The translations under genes and the position numbers were made by a program. Below, piece after piece: positions 8,057 through 15,693 of a stretch of DNA of 34,389 nt. A model generated the notes under the pieces. That model did not search any database and was not told where the DNA came from. It saw only the letters and a list, made by a program, of their open reading frames with translations. Source of the DNA: Bacteriovorax sp. UBA1852 (GTDB lineage Bacteria; Bdellovibrionota; Bacteriovoracia; Bacteriovoracales; Bacteriovoracaceae); contig DDIK01000086.1 of assembly GCA_002338505.1 (NCBI GenBank), positions 1 to 34,389 of the forward strand. The letters run 5' to 3'. The stretch's first letter is position 1. Each line of letters begins with the position of its first letter.

Positions 8057-8893
8057 TTATTCAAATATATTTGTAAAAATTTTCTTAATCCAATTCAGTC
8101 TTCCACTTTTATAAACGTCCATGCGATATTGCCCTTTTTTAAATCCAGGTGAAGCAATTAGTAAGGACTTCTCTTTTCCTTCATATGATTCAAAAAAGAC
8201 GGACAGTTTACTGACACTTTCATAGCCGACTTCAAACTCCGCCATACTGTCCCATTCAGACCTAGCTAAACCACTAAAGACTCCATTACCATTTATATCA
8301 ATCATCTGAAATTCTTGATCAATATGATTGTTAGAGTAAAGAGATAACATTTCGTTGTTTACTATTAAATCAACTCCTCTTTTTTTACTACCTGATGCAA
8401 AGACACCATGGTCTGGGGTTGAGCGAAGCTTTGGCAATCTCTTTCTTAAACTTTTCTTTTCTACTTTAAAAAGAGAGTTATCCATACCTCCGTTTCTTCC
8501 TTGCAACATATAAGTGAATGTATCACCATCAAACTTCTTAGATAAAATCATCACAGGGGCTCTCGTATCATTTTCTGAACCAATTACAAAATTCCCATTA
8601 AGATCAATACTAATTGGAGAAAGCATATATGCATTGCCATTTTTTATGGTCTTGGCCTGGTAAAAATATCCCTTACCAGACCTGTAACCTTTTAAAACTT
8701 TTTCAGGGATTATAATTACATATTTCTTTTCATAATCAGCTTCATCTGACTGAACGATCATTTCATAAGACTTCTTAAAAACACTATGGTCATTAAGCTT
8801 TTTTATTTCATAGTATCCGTCATCAAATCTTAGACTATAACCAAAAGTAAACATGTTCATTAATACACTTATTATCAATAATTGTTTTTTCAT
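8057..8893 (-). CDS. Secreted protein of unknown function, beta-rich
   Basis: ATG 8893 is chosen because GAGGT sits 5 bases upstream and the 278-residue product opens with a signal peptide (MKKQLLIISVLMNMFTFGYS). The same frame is open for ten codons further upstream, but that would overlap the preceding gene and spoil the signal. The mature part has many short, alternating hydrophobic stretches and two glycine/aspartate turns (IDLNGNFVIGSEND and IDINGNGVFSG) that suggest a beta-sandwich or propeller-like fold. I recognise no family. It is the second gene of the operon. Confidence 0.55.
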   Translation of the reverse strand: MKKQLLIISVLMNMFTFGYSLRFDDGYYEIKKLNDHSVFKKSYEMIVQSDEADYEKKYVIIIPEKVLKGYRSGKGYFYQAKTIKNGNAYMLSPISIDLNGNFVIGSENDTRAPVMILSKKFDGDTFTYMLQGRNGGMDNSLFKVEKKSLRKRLPKLRSTPDHGVFASGSKKRGVDLIVNNEMLSLYSNNHIDQEFQMIDINGNGVFSGLARSEWDSMAEFEVGYESVSKLSVFFESYEGKEKSLLIASPGFKKGQYRMDVYKSGRLNWIKKIFTNIFE

Positions 8894-8913
8894 CTCACAC
8901 CTCGTAACTTTTC

Positions 8914-9807
8914 TTAGTAACATCTAAATCTATCAGAATTTCTGATCTCATATCTCAAGTCATCAATCACATCTCTAACGATATCAACTTGTCTAAAACT
9001 ATTAATACCTGACCCACTACACTGAAAACCTTCTATAAGTTCCATTGTTCTGTCTAATCCAGCTATTGCACCACAATAGTTTCTTCTATAAATAGATTGA
9101 TTGAGTGTAACTTTTGCAGCATGTGAAAAGCTATGTGCAACATCCAACTCTATGCTATCTTCAACAAGAGCATCTTGAATTTCACTATAAAGATTTAAAT
9201 ACTTTAAACTTAGTCTCTTAACCTTCAATAGATATTCATCTGGAAAAATGAATCGTGTAAAACTAAAGTTGTCTGATAAGTAGTTTCTTACAATATTTCT
9301 ATAATAAGGATTATCTAAGTTCTGATTTGCCCAATTCACCATATTGACAAGTTCAGTAAGCATCATAAATTCTAATTGAAGAGATAAATTTGCATTATCT
9401 AAGTTTCTCGAAGAGCTTTCTTTTAATTTTTGTGCAATTCTAAAAGAGTGTAGTATAGTAGTAGCTGCATGTGGTGGCACATCAAGACTGTCATAAACAA
9501 CGGCCTCAGCAGCAACCTTAAGAGCGTTAAATAAACGATTAACCGCATAAACGCTTTTACCAAACTTCCATTCATCATGAGCTAGTTTTGTTTCTAAATT
9601 TAGTTCTGAAATCGCTCCTAAACAAATACTTCTAAAACTTTCATAAGAAAAATCACTTCTGTTCTTTGAATGAATGTCTGAAGAATTTTCAATACTTCTT
9701 AGTGAGCTTTGATTTAAATAGCATGCAGGTCCATTAGCATGAGAAAGGTTAATTGATCCCGTCGCTAATAAAAGAGCAACTACGGTTACTTTTGTCATTT
9801 TTTTCAT
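8914..9807 (-). CDS. Secreted helical protein with several cysteines, unknown function
   Basis: AGGAG directly abuts an ATG at 9813 but lies 6 bases before the in-frame ATG at 9807, so 9807 is the likely start (297 residues). The signal peptide is VTVVALLLATGSINLSHA, and the mature protein begins NGPACYLNQ. Cysteines near the start, in the middle (RNYCGAIAG, EGFQCSG) and second from the end (RCY) suggest disulfides in the periplasm or outside the cell. The rest looks helical. It is the first gene of the four-gene operon, 100-odd bases after the end of the large regulator gene, with a candidate operator in the gap. Function unknown. Confidence 0.6.
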   Translation of the reverse strand: MKKMTKVTVVALLLATGSINLSHANGPACYLNQSSLRSIENSSDIHSKNRSDFSYESFRSICLGAISELNLETKLAHDEWKFGKSVYAVNRLFNALKVAAEAVVYDSLDVPPHAATTILHSFRIAQKLKESSSRNLDNANLSLQLEFMMLTELVNMVNWANQNLDNPYYRNIVRNYLSDNFSFTRFIFPDEYLLKVKRLSLKYLNLYSEIQDALVEDSIELDVAHSFSHAAKVTLNQSIYRRNYCGAIAGLDRTMELIEGFQCSGSGINSFRQVDIVRDVIDDLRYEIRNSDRFRCY

Positions 9808-9872
9808 TTTCATCTCCTGTGTTTAAGCATTTCGCTTTTGTTGTGTGGAGATAATTTAATCGATATAGGAAT

Positions 9873-9887
9873 TGTTTATGATAAACA
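9873..9887. promoter_or_regulatory. 15-bp near-perfect palindrome, candidate operator
   Basis: TGTTTATGATAAACA has perfect 7-base arms around a single central base. It lies 66 bases upstream of the chosen start of the first secreted-protein gene on the minus strand, where an operator or promoter element would be expected. AT-rich palindromes also arise by chance in DNA of this composition. Confidence 0.4.
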
Positions 9888-9925
9888 TAGTCTTACAGAA
9901 ATGAGCCGATTAAAGCAGAGTAATA

Positions 9926-12900
9926 TTAGTAACTTAGCGAGTACCTTACTGAGCGACCGCTTCCAAACCTCTTTATGATACCTTTTTCTAACAAAGAGCT
10001 GATCTCTCTTTTGATTTGAGACTCAGATAAACCAGTCGCTTCGACTAGAGTTTTTCGTGTTATGAATCTATTTGTAGAACTAGACATACTTTTAAATACT
10101 TCTAAAAGTAAATGTTCATTTCTTGTATTAGCGTCATTAGCAGATACAACACGTCTCTTATAAAACTTATAACTAAACTTGGGATTCCAGGAATATCCAC
10201 CATCATGACTCATTAAAACATCTTTATTACCAACGACTTTCTTTAACCTTTGAATACTAGTATAGACTCTAGAGTCGTGTATAAATGGATCATAAACTTC
10301 ACCCCATACAATTGGAACAATCTCAAGACGACCTATAACACTTGCCTGCATAGAAAAGAAAGCAGACAACAACTGTCTTAGCTTTTTCCTTTTACTAAAG
10401 CTAACAATGAGCTCACCTCTAAAATAGAGCTCCCCTAAATCTTCAATAAAGACATAATCAACTTCATCATCAATAGTATATGAATTACAGTATGACTCCT
10501 CATCTAGGGTCATACAAATATACTTAGTTTTATTATGATCGATAAACGAATCAACTATTAGCTTGTAACGATAAGCATCCCTTAACGAACAACGACCCCA
10601 GTTTGAGTCATTAGGATTTAAGATATTATCTATGGATACTGTTAAGACTTCCTTTATTTGCTTATCTATTTCTAGACCGCCTATCTCTGAGCTTAAAGAC
10701 GCCAACCTTTTATTTTTTAAAGAATCAGTCCCTCCTTCACATAATATTGAAAGAAGCTCAACATAACAGTAATACTCATTATTCATTTGTTTATAAGCTG
10801 GTAATGACTTAACTCTTTGTAAATGATTCCATATATTTTTATTGTCTCTATTTTGCATATCTTTATGAATGAGACCTAAACTTTTCATAAGACTTTGCAG
10901 AGGTGATCGAGATTTTGTTTGAGATAAATATTCGTCATGGCCTATCTGCATAAGATAAAGTGCTCGATGCTCTTCTTCAAAGTCATCATATTCTAATCTC
11001 TGCCAGCTCTCACACTCAGTTACATAGTCTAAATTATAAATAGATAGTTCAGTATTAATTTTTCTATAATCACTAGAGTTTAAAAAATCTTGATTATTAA
11101 GACTGATTATTTCATCTAGAGCTAATTTCGCTTCAATTCTTGCACCACGATGAAGAAGAATACGTATCTCTTCCATAATGATATCTTTTCTAGGCAAAAA
11201 AGGTGCCTCATCACCAATGAGTTGTTTCGCTTGCTTTATAGTATCTAAAGCTTTTGAAAACAGAAGGTCATTACGCTCTATCTTTGCACTCAAAAGTCTA
11301 AAGCCTGCTGACACATAATTATAACCATAACGCATAGACTGCTGATAAGCGCTATCGACCATCTCTCTAGTTTGAGTAAAGTCTTCCCTTTTATAAGAAA
11401 TCCAACAAAGGTTGAGCTTACACACAAGTACAAAGTACGGCTTTGTTAATGAATTAAAAATCCCAATGGACTTATTAAACATCATTTCTGCACCGTCAAT
11501 TCTGTCAATATTGTAGTAACACCTGCCAAATTGAAAATATAGCTGCGCCATTGCTAAATTAAATTCATAGCTATCCTCGCGACATTCATCATCTTTTAAA
11601 GTGTTTTTTAAAAGAGAATCAAACAAATAAAGTGCTTGATTGACATCTATTGAAATCATCGCACTACATTGTTCAACGAGAAAAAGCGTTTTAAGACTAC
11701 CGCTAGTTCTATCGACAATTGTTTTTATGACCCTTAAAGATTCATCATATTTACCATATCGGTTCAATTGCTGAACAAGCTCAAGTACTAGAAGCTTTGC
11801 TTGAATTTTATACTTGCTCACATCACTAAATCTTAATAAATAATTATTAAGATATGCAATTGCTTCCTTGCGCTGGCCTAGAAGTAAAAGACAGCGGGCT
11901 AAAACTCTTAAAAGCGTAGTCTGTGAGATTTCTTCAAGTACTGTATTTTTATAGTAATTTTCACTTACATTAGCTAGCTTTTGTAGAAACATGATATTTT
12001 TTGACTCTAACTTATGCAGCTGATTTTTTGTAATTTGGCTTGTTAGAGTTTTTACTTCATTTACATGGTCAGTGAATAAGAGGTGATAAAGTAGTTCTAA
12101 AGGATCCTCTAATTTAGTATTTAGAAATTTTATAATATCATGACGAGAGTTACTCCAAACATCTTCATCAAGATGAGTCATAAAAGCATCAACATCCAAG
12201 GCAACTTCTATCTCTCGACCTTCATTTATTTCTCTTACAATCATAGAATCAATCATAGTTTTAAGATCATCTGCAACTATAAGCTCATTTATTCTATCGA
12301 TACTTACAGGTCTACCTAGTAGACACAAGAGGCGAATGGTCTTTTTCTGTTGCTCATTAAGATTCTCATATTCTTTTAACCAATAATTGCTAATGTCGCC
12401 ATCAGCAAGTATATAGAGATAAATTAGATATGGGTTACCTAAAGTAGAACTATAGATCTTTTCAAGAGAACTCGAGGACAAGGCCTCCGCGTCTATCTCT
12501 TGGAAAAACTCTAAGACCTCATCTTTACTGAAGTTTAAAAGTTCAATTTTTAAAAAATCACTAACATCATGCTTTTTCGTTAATTTTTCTTTTGTAAGAA
12601 AGTAATGAACACCATTAAAATCGCTTTTGCTAGTTATATCAAATATCACTGACCTGTATAAATCGGGGATAAGTTCAAAATTATCCCAAACAATTCCATC
12701 AACATCAGAAGTTATTTTAAGAAATTCTAAAATCAACGTTTCAAAGTTTTTAAAAATAGATTTATGAGATGTATGTTGCTCATATTCAGAACGAATAATT
12801 TCCTCTATCGAGCGCATACGATCAGCGCTAATCCACAATAGATTCTTATCAAATTGTTTTTGAAAGGTTTGAACGAGTGTAGTTTTACCTGTTCCCTTGG

Positions 12901-12985
12901 CGCCTTTTATAATTGTGTTTGCCTCAAGAAGATTTGCTTGCTTAAGTTTTTTTAACTCATTTTTTCTTCCGATCAACTTTTTCAC
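9926..12985 (-). CDS. STAND-like ATPase/TPR transcriptional regulator with two C-terminal winged-helix-like domains
   Basis: This 1019-residue protein starts at GTG 12985, with GGAG 6 bases upstream. The N-terminal 200 residues form a P-loop ATPase: GRKNE near residue 6, the Walker A GAKGTGKTT at 28-36 and a Walker B-like VDGIVWDNFEL. About 500 residues of helical pairs resembling TPR repeats follow (for example YNIDRIDGAEMMFNKSIGIF). Residues about 850-940 resemble an OmpR/SARP-type DNA-binding domain, with the VYTSIQRLKK helix and a GGYSWN wing. Residues 956-1019 are a second winged helix of MarR/DeoR-like pattern (TRKTLVEATGLSESQIKREI). This is the layout of MalT/AfsR-type STAND activators, which sense a ligand or partner through the repeats. 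It sits between two sets of secreted-protein genes and probably controls one or both; that is inference from position. Confidence 0.75.
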   Translation of the reverse strand: MKKLIGRKNELKKLKQANLLEANTIIKGAKGTGKTTLVQTFQKQFDKNLLWISADRMRSIEEIIRSEYEQHTSHKSIFKNFETLILEFLKITSDVDGIVWDNFELIPDLYRSVIFDITSKSDFNGVHYFLTKEKLTKKHDVSDFLKIELLNFSKDEVLEFFQEIDAEALSSSSLEKIYSSTLGNPYLIYLYILADGDISNYWLKEYENLNEQQKKTIRLLCLLGRPVSIDRINELIVADDLKTMIDSMIVREINEGREIEVALDVDAFMTHLDEDVWSNSRHDIIKFLNTKLEDPLELLYHLLFTDHVNEVKTLTSQITKNQLHKLESKNIMFLQKLANVSENYYKNTVLEEISQTTLLRVLARCLLLLGQRKEAIAYLNNYLLRFSDVSKYKIQAKLLVLELVQQLNRYGKYDESLRVIKTIVDRTSGSLKTLFLVEQCSAMISIDVNQALYLFDSLLKNTLKDDECREDSYEFNLAMAQLYFQFGRCYYNIDRIDGAEMMFNKSIGIFNSLTKPYFVLVCKLNLCWISYKREDFTQTREMVDSAYQQSMRYGYNYVSAGFRLLSAKIERNDLLFSKALDTIKQAKQLIGDEAPFLPRKDIIMEEIRILLHRGARIEAKLALDEIISLNNQDFLNSSDYRKINTELSIYNLDYVTECESWQRLEYDDFEEEHRALYLMQIGHDEYLSQTKSRSPLQSLMKSLGLIHKDMQNRDNKNIWNHLQRVKSLPAYKQMNNEYYCYVELLSILCEGGTDSLKNKRLASLSSEIGGLEIDKQIKEVLTVSIDNILNPNDSNWGRCSLRDAYRYKLIVDSFIDHNKTKYICMTLDEESYCNSYTIDDEVDYVFIEDLGELYFRGELIVSFSKRKKLRQLLSAFFSMQASVIGRLEIVPIVWGEVYDPFIHDSRVYTSIQRLKKVVGNKDVLMSHDGGYSWNPKFSYKFYKRRVVSANDANTRNEHLLLEVFKSMSSSTNRFITRKTLVEATGLSESQIKREISSLLEKGIIKRFGSGRSVRYSLSY

Positions 12986-13020
12986 CTAGAGCTCCCGTTA
13001 GGAGTAGTACTTTCAGTAAC

Positions 13021-13035
13021 CTATCGGCTAATCGG
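13021..13035. promoter_or_regulatory. Tandem ATCGG repeats upstream of the regulator gene
   Basis: Two adjacent octamer-like units, CTATCGG and CTAATCGG, lie 36-50 bases upstream of the regulator start. The reverse complement of TAATCGG recurs at 9906-9912 as CCGATTA, in the gap before the secreted-protein operon. A shared motif at both ends of the regulator gene could be its own binding site. The evidence is only three short matches. Confidence 0.3.
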
Positions 13036-13092
13036 ACCAAAATAGTGAGGTTAAGTTTGAACGAATAGATTAGATCTCGAGGTACGTTAGTT

Positions 13093-13109
13093 TTGGCACA
13101 ATGATTGCT
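13093..13109 (+). promoter_or_regulatory. Sigma-54 (RpoN) promoter
   Basis: TTGGCACAATGATTGCT matches the -24/-12 consensus (TGGCAC, five bases, TTGCW) at every defined position, with the diagnostic GG (13095-13096) and GC (13107-13108) separated by ten bases. The start point would be near 13120, about 75 bases ahead of the ATG at 13196. The gene should therefore need RpoN and an AAA+ enhancer-binding protein, which is not encoded in this window. Confidence 0.85.
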
Positions 13110-13195
13110 CCAATAATTAACAAGGAATAAAAAATTAACACTTTAACAACTTATTTTTATAAAAACTGTCTATTAATTAAACAATTGGAGATAAA

Positions 13196-14536
13196 ATGAA
13201 ATTTTTTATATTTTTACGTATCTCTGGTTTTCTCTCAACAAATGCATTGGGATTCTTTAGCTCTTCAAGTAAATTTGAAGTCTATAAAGAAAATGTACCC
13301 GTGAATTATATAAGAAATGAAAATGACAAATGTGCAGCATTTGCTCTTAATCATAATGGCCAATCTACCTATTCATATAAAAGCCAGCTTAGCAACTATA
13401 GTTTAGAATCTGAATTTTGTGAAAGAATGTTCTCTGCGAAGGCGATAGATTTTTTCACAAAGAGAAATAAATCTAGTCCAGCAGAATTCAATAACTTCGA
13501 AATGCCTGAATTAATCCATGTTGATGATTTGCAAAATATTGAATTTAAACCAGGAATTAAATCAAAAAGTAGATTTAAAAGTAGTGTAACTGATAAAACT
13601 GAAAGCAATTTTCCCTATAAATCAAAAGAGGATATAAAAAGAAGTGCTGAACAAAGTTATCAATCCGTTGTTATTAAAAACAGAGATTTTTATCTGAGTT
13701 TTAGCAGTTATCATTCATCGTTCTATAAGAGTGGGAAAGAGTTTAAAGTTCTAAGATCTTTTATTAATAAATCTAATGACTGGGAAGAAGTGCTATACTT
13801 AAATGTTTGGGCAAAAAACCTTTGGGACGAATTAGTAACGACCCTAGGCGCTCAAGAAGCAAGATTATTTTACTTTAATCTTGAGAATAAAATTGTTGAT
13901 AATAAAATACAAACAACACTTAAAGAGAAAATTAGATTGTTTCATATGGCCGTAAGATCATATCTAGAAACTACAATGAGTTTTGATACTGGTGGTTTAT
14001 CATTATTAAGAAATTATCATCCTCTATTTGTTCAAGTACTTATTGAAAGCCTCGCAGACTTTAATCATTTCTATAATAATATTATTAAACAGCACTACAA
14101 CAAAGACTATGTACTAGATATGATGAAGTACTTACTGATTTTGACAGAAGATGAGATATTTCCCGACTTTGATGGACAGATCGTAACTTCACTTATTGAT
14201 GAAAATAAAGGCAAACTTCGAAGATATGTTAATACAATTCTCTTTTTAAATTTAGTAGAAGAAAATTGCCATTCATTAGGACTTTGGCCTGGAGCTTCGC
14301 GCTGGGTTGTTGATATCTTTGAAAGAACTATACCCAATACTTCTTATAGTAACAATCCGATAAGTTATCTTATTAAGAATATCACTTCAAAAGCTTATAA
14401 AGCATGCGGTGACTTCTCACCATACGTGAGATTTAACTTCTGGGGTGGGACACCATTGAAATATTGGGAAGAAGGTATGCAAACAAAGAAACAAGATTTT
14501 AGAGATATTTATAAAAAACTTTTTAATAGATTTTAA
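13196..14536 (+). CDS. Probable exported protein under sigma-54 control, unknown function
   Basis: ATG 13196 follows GGAG by 5 bases. The 446-residue product starts with a short hydrophobic stretch (MKFFIFLRISGFLSTNALG) that could be a signal peptide, though it is less typical than those of its neighbours. A low-complexity Ser/Lys-rich segment covers about residues 115-160. The rest looks helical, with aromatic-rich stretches such as SLGLWPGASRWVVDIFE and VRFNFWGGTPLKYWEEG. No known family is recognised. It diverges from the large regulator gene and lies behind an almost perfect sigma-54 promoter. The next secreted-protein gene follows after 11 bases, so the two form an operon. Confidence 0.6.
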   Translation: MKFFIFLRISGFLSTNALGFFSSSSKFEVYKENVPVNYIRNENDKCAAFALNHNGQSTYSYKSQLSNYSLESEFCERMFSAKAIDFFTKRNKSSPAEFNNFEMPELIHVDDLQNIEFKPGIKSKSRFKSSVTDKTESNFPYKSKEDIKRSAEQSYQSVVIKNRDFYLSFSSYHSSFYKSGKEFKVLRSFINKSNDWEEVLYLNVWAKNLWDELVTTLGAQEARLFYFNLENKIVDNKIQTTLKEKIRLFHMAVRSYLETTMSFDTGGLSLLRNYHPLFVQVLIESLADFNHFYNNIIKQHYNKDYVLDMMKYLLILTEDEIFPDFDGQIVTSLIDENKGKLRRYVNTILFLNLVEENCHSLGLWPGASRWVVDIFERTIPNTSYSNNPISYLIKNITSKAYKACGDFSPYVRFNFWGGTPLKYWEEGMQTKKQDFRDIYKKLFNRF

Positions 14537-14547
14537 ATGGAGACATG

Positions 14548-15015
14548 ATGAAAACTTTATTACTAATTACTTTAATCACATTATCTGTATTTGCTCAGGA
14601 AGATCAACTTGCAAACTTGAATGATTATAATCTAGATACTTTAGTATCAAGTAAGAAATACGATTTTCTTAAGAAAGACAAATATGAGAATACTCTAGAG
14701 CTCTTCAATCAAATTGTAGAAGAAAATGTATTAACAGAATGTAAGAACAACCCACAATGTAATACAGATAATATCAAAGAGCTTAAAAACAGTATTACGA
14801 ATCAAGTTTTAATAAAGTCCCAAGGAAAAACACAAGTCGATGCAAACTTCATCGATAACTCGATAATAAAAGAAGGTGGTTGGAACTTTGAAGGGAAAAT
14901 GGCGCAAGATATAGACCTCTTAACTCAATCAATAATCAGTGATTATATGGAAATTGATGGCGACATTGATTTAGTTAGTTTTACCTTATATGTTTTAGAA
15001 TCATCAGAATATTAA
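14548..15015 (+). CDS. Small secreted protein, unknown function
   Basis: Two ATGs stand side by side at 14545 and 14548. GGAG ends 5 bases before the second, which is therefore preferred, giving 155 residues. The signal peptide is MKTLLLITLITLSVFAQ, and the mature protein is small, acidic and probably helical, with a cysteine pair in ECKNNPQC. It shares the sigma-54 transcript with the preceding gene. A perfect 7-bp hairpin begins 23 bases after its stop but has no T run. Nothing identifies its function. Confidence 0.6.
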   Translation: MKTLLLITLITLSVFAQEDQLANLNDYNLDTLVSSKKYDFLKKDKYENTLELFNQIVEENVLTECKNNPQCNTDNIKELKNSITNQVLIKSQGKTQVDANFIDNSIIKEGGWNFEGKMAQDIDLLTQSIISDYMEIDGDIDLVSFTLYVLESSEY

Positions 15016-15037
15016 TTGAGCACTGATAGTATGAAAG

Positions 15038-15063
15038 TTGACGAGAGACATCTCTTTCGTCAA
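15038..15063. other. Imperfect 11-bp hairpin after the sigma-54 operon
   Basis: TTGACGA (15038-15044) pairs with TCGTCAA (15057-15063). The stem can continue inward by four pairs, including one G-T wobble, around CATC. It could mark the 3' end of the upstream transcript, but the bases after it (ATTCTCT) are not a T run, so termination is doubtful. The bases from here to about 15170 hold no gene I can support. Confidence 0.4.
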
Positions 15064-15174
15064 ATTCTCTCCCTAAATCTTCTTTAGAGGATTGCCTATA
15101 GATAGATACTTTGATTTAATACTTGGTGTGCATCGATGAAAGAGAGATATATGTTATTAGGATTGTTAAAAGAT

Positions 15175-15256
15175 AAAAAAAAGGGACAGCCTGCAACTCT
15201 GTCCCCATTTTTTCGGCATCCTGCCTCTTTGTAAATTCGACATCCTGTCGTTACAA
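15175..15256 (-). ncRNA. Candidate CsrA/RsmA-sequestering small RNA with two CAGGATG hairpins
   Basis: Read on the minus strand, the predicted RNA of about 80 bases starts at a stem TTGTAA/TTACAA enclosing CGACA-GGA-TGTCG. A second hairpin, GGCA-GGA-TGCC, follows, and the RNA ends in a terminator with stem GGGACAG/CTGTCCC and eight Ts. Both loops present GGA inside CAGGATG, the repeated motif of CsrB-type RNAs that bind and titrate CsrA. The two stems differ in sequence but both stay paired, while the loop is unchanged. A TATAAT box lies 5 bases upstream of the first stem. Known CsrB/RsmY-type RNAs usually have more such motifs, so this would be a minimal one. An alternative is a REP-like palindromic repeat. 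Confidence 0.6.
15183..15213. terminator. Rho-independent terminator, probably working in both directions
   Basis: GGGACAG and CTGTCCC form a perfect 7-bp stem around a 9-base loop. On the minus strand it is followed by eight Ts (15182-15175) and ends the proposed small RNA. On the plus strand CA and six Ts follow (15208-15213), so it could also stop read-through from the upstream operon. Confidence 0.8.
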
Positions 15257-15260
15257 TAAA

Positions 15261-15266
15261 ATTATA
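15261..15266 (-). promoter_or_regulatory. -10 box of the small RNA
   Basis: A perfect TATAAT is read on the minus strand. A GTGCAA-like -35 lies 17 bases further upstream, which is a poor match to TTGACA. Transcription would begin at about 15254-15256, exactly where the first RNA stem begins. Confidence 0.55.
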
Positions 15267-15330
15267 TCGTGAATTTTAATCTATTGCACAAAAAAATATT
15301 GTGGGTAAACTTTTCCACGAGGATACATCA

Positions 15331-15675
15331 ATGATAAGCAAATTATTCGGAATGAAAACTAAAGAAACGTTTACTTTCTTCATCCCATGTTCAAAAAATC
15401 CATATGTTAGCTACCGAGAGAAAGAACTAGACTCCTTAGCTCTACTATTTAACCAATATGAGATAGCTCATCATATCGTGCAAACTATTCCTCACGAAAA
15501 GGGCTTTTGGGTAATTATTGAGCTTTGTTCATCCCAAAGAAACCTTGAAAAGCTAAGTGATGATCCACTATTTAAGGATTATAGACTCTATAATTCTAGT
15601 GAACAAGAAAGCGAGCTTGAGATTATTAGTGAATCAGACGCTGACTTTACAAACTCTGATAACTTTAAGGTTTAA
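15331..15675 (+). CDS. Small protein of unknown function
   Basis: ATG 15331 is preferred over an upstream in-frame GTG at 15301, because GAGGA is placed 7 bases before it. The 114-residue product has no signal peptide or membrane segment. Its N-terminal two thirds look like a small alpha/beta domain (TFFIPCSKNPYVSY, LLFNQYEIAHHIVQ, KGFWVIIELCS), and an acidic, Ser-rich tail follows. The middle segment has the look of a ferredoxin-like fold, but I recognise no family. It lies just after the candidate small RNA, which is transcribed the other way from the same gap. Confidence 0.55.
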   Translation: MISKLFGMKTKETFTFFIPCSKNPYVSYREKELDSLALLFNQYEIAHHIVQTIPHEKGFWVIIELCSSQRNLEKLSDDPLFKDYRLYNSSEQESELEIISESDADFTNSDNFKV

Positions 15676-15693
15676 TCTAAGGTATAATAAGGC

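Noticed and set aside
15183..15250. REP/RAYT-type palindromic repeat instead of a small RNA
   Set aside because: No second copy of the full unit and no transposase in the window; the -10 box and the T-run terminator fit an RNA gene better. It remains an alternative.
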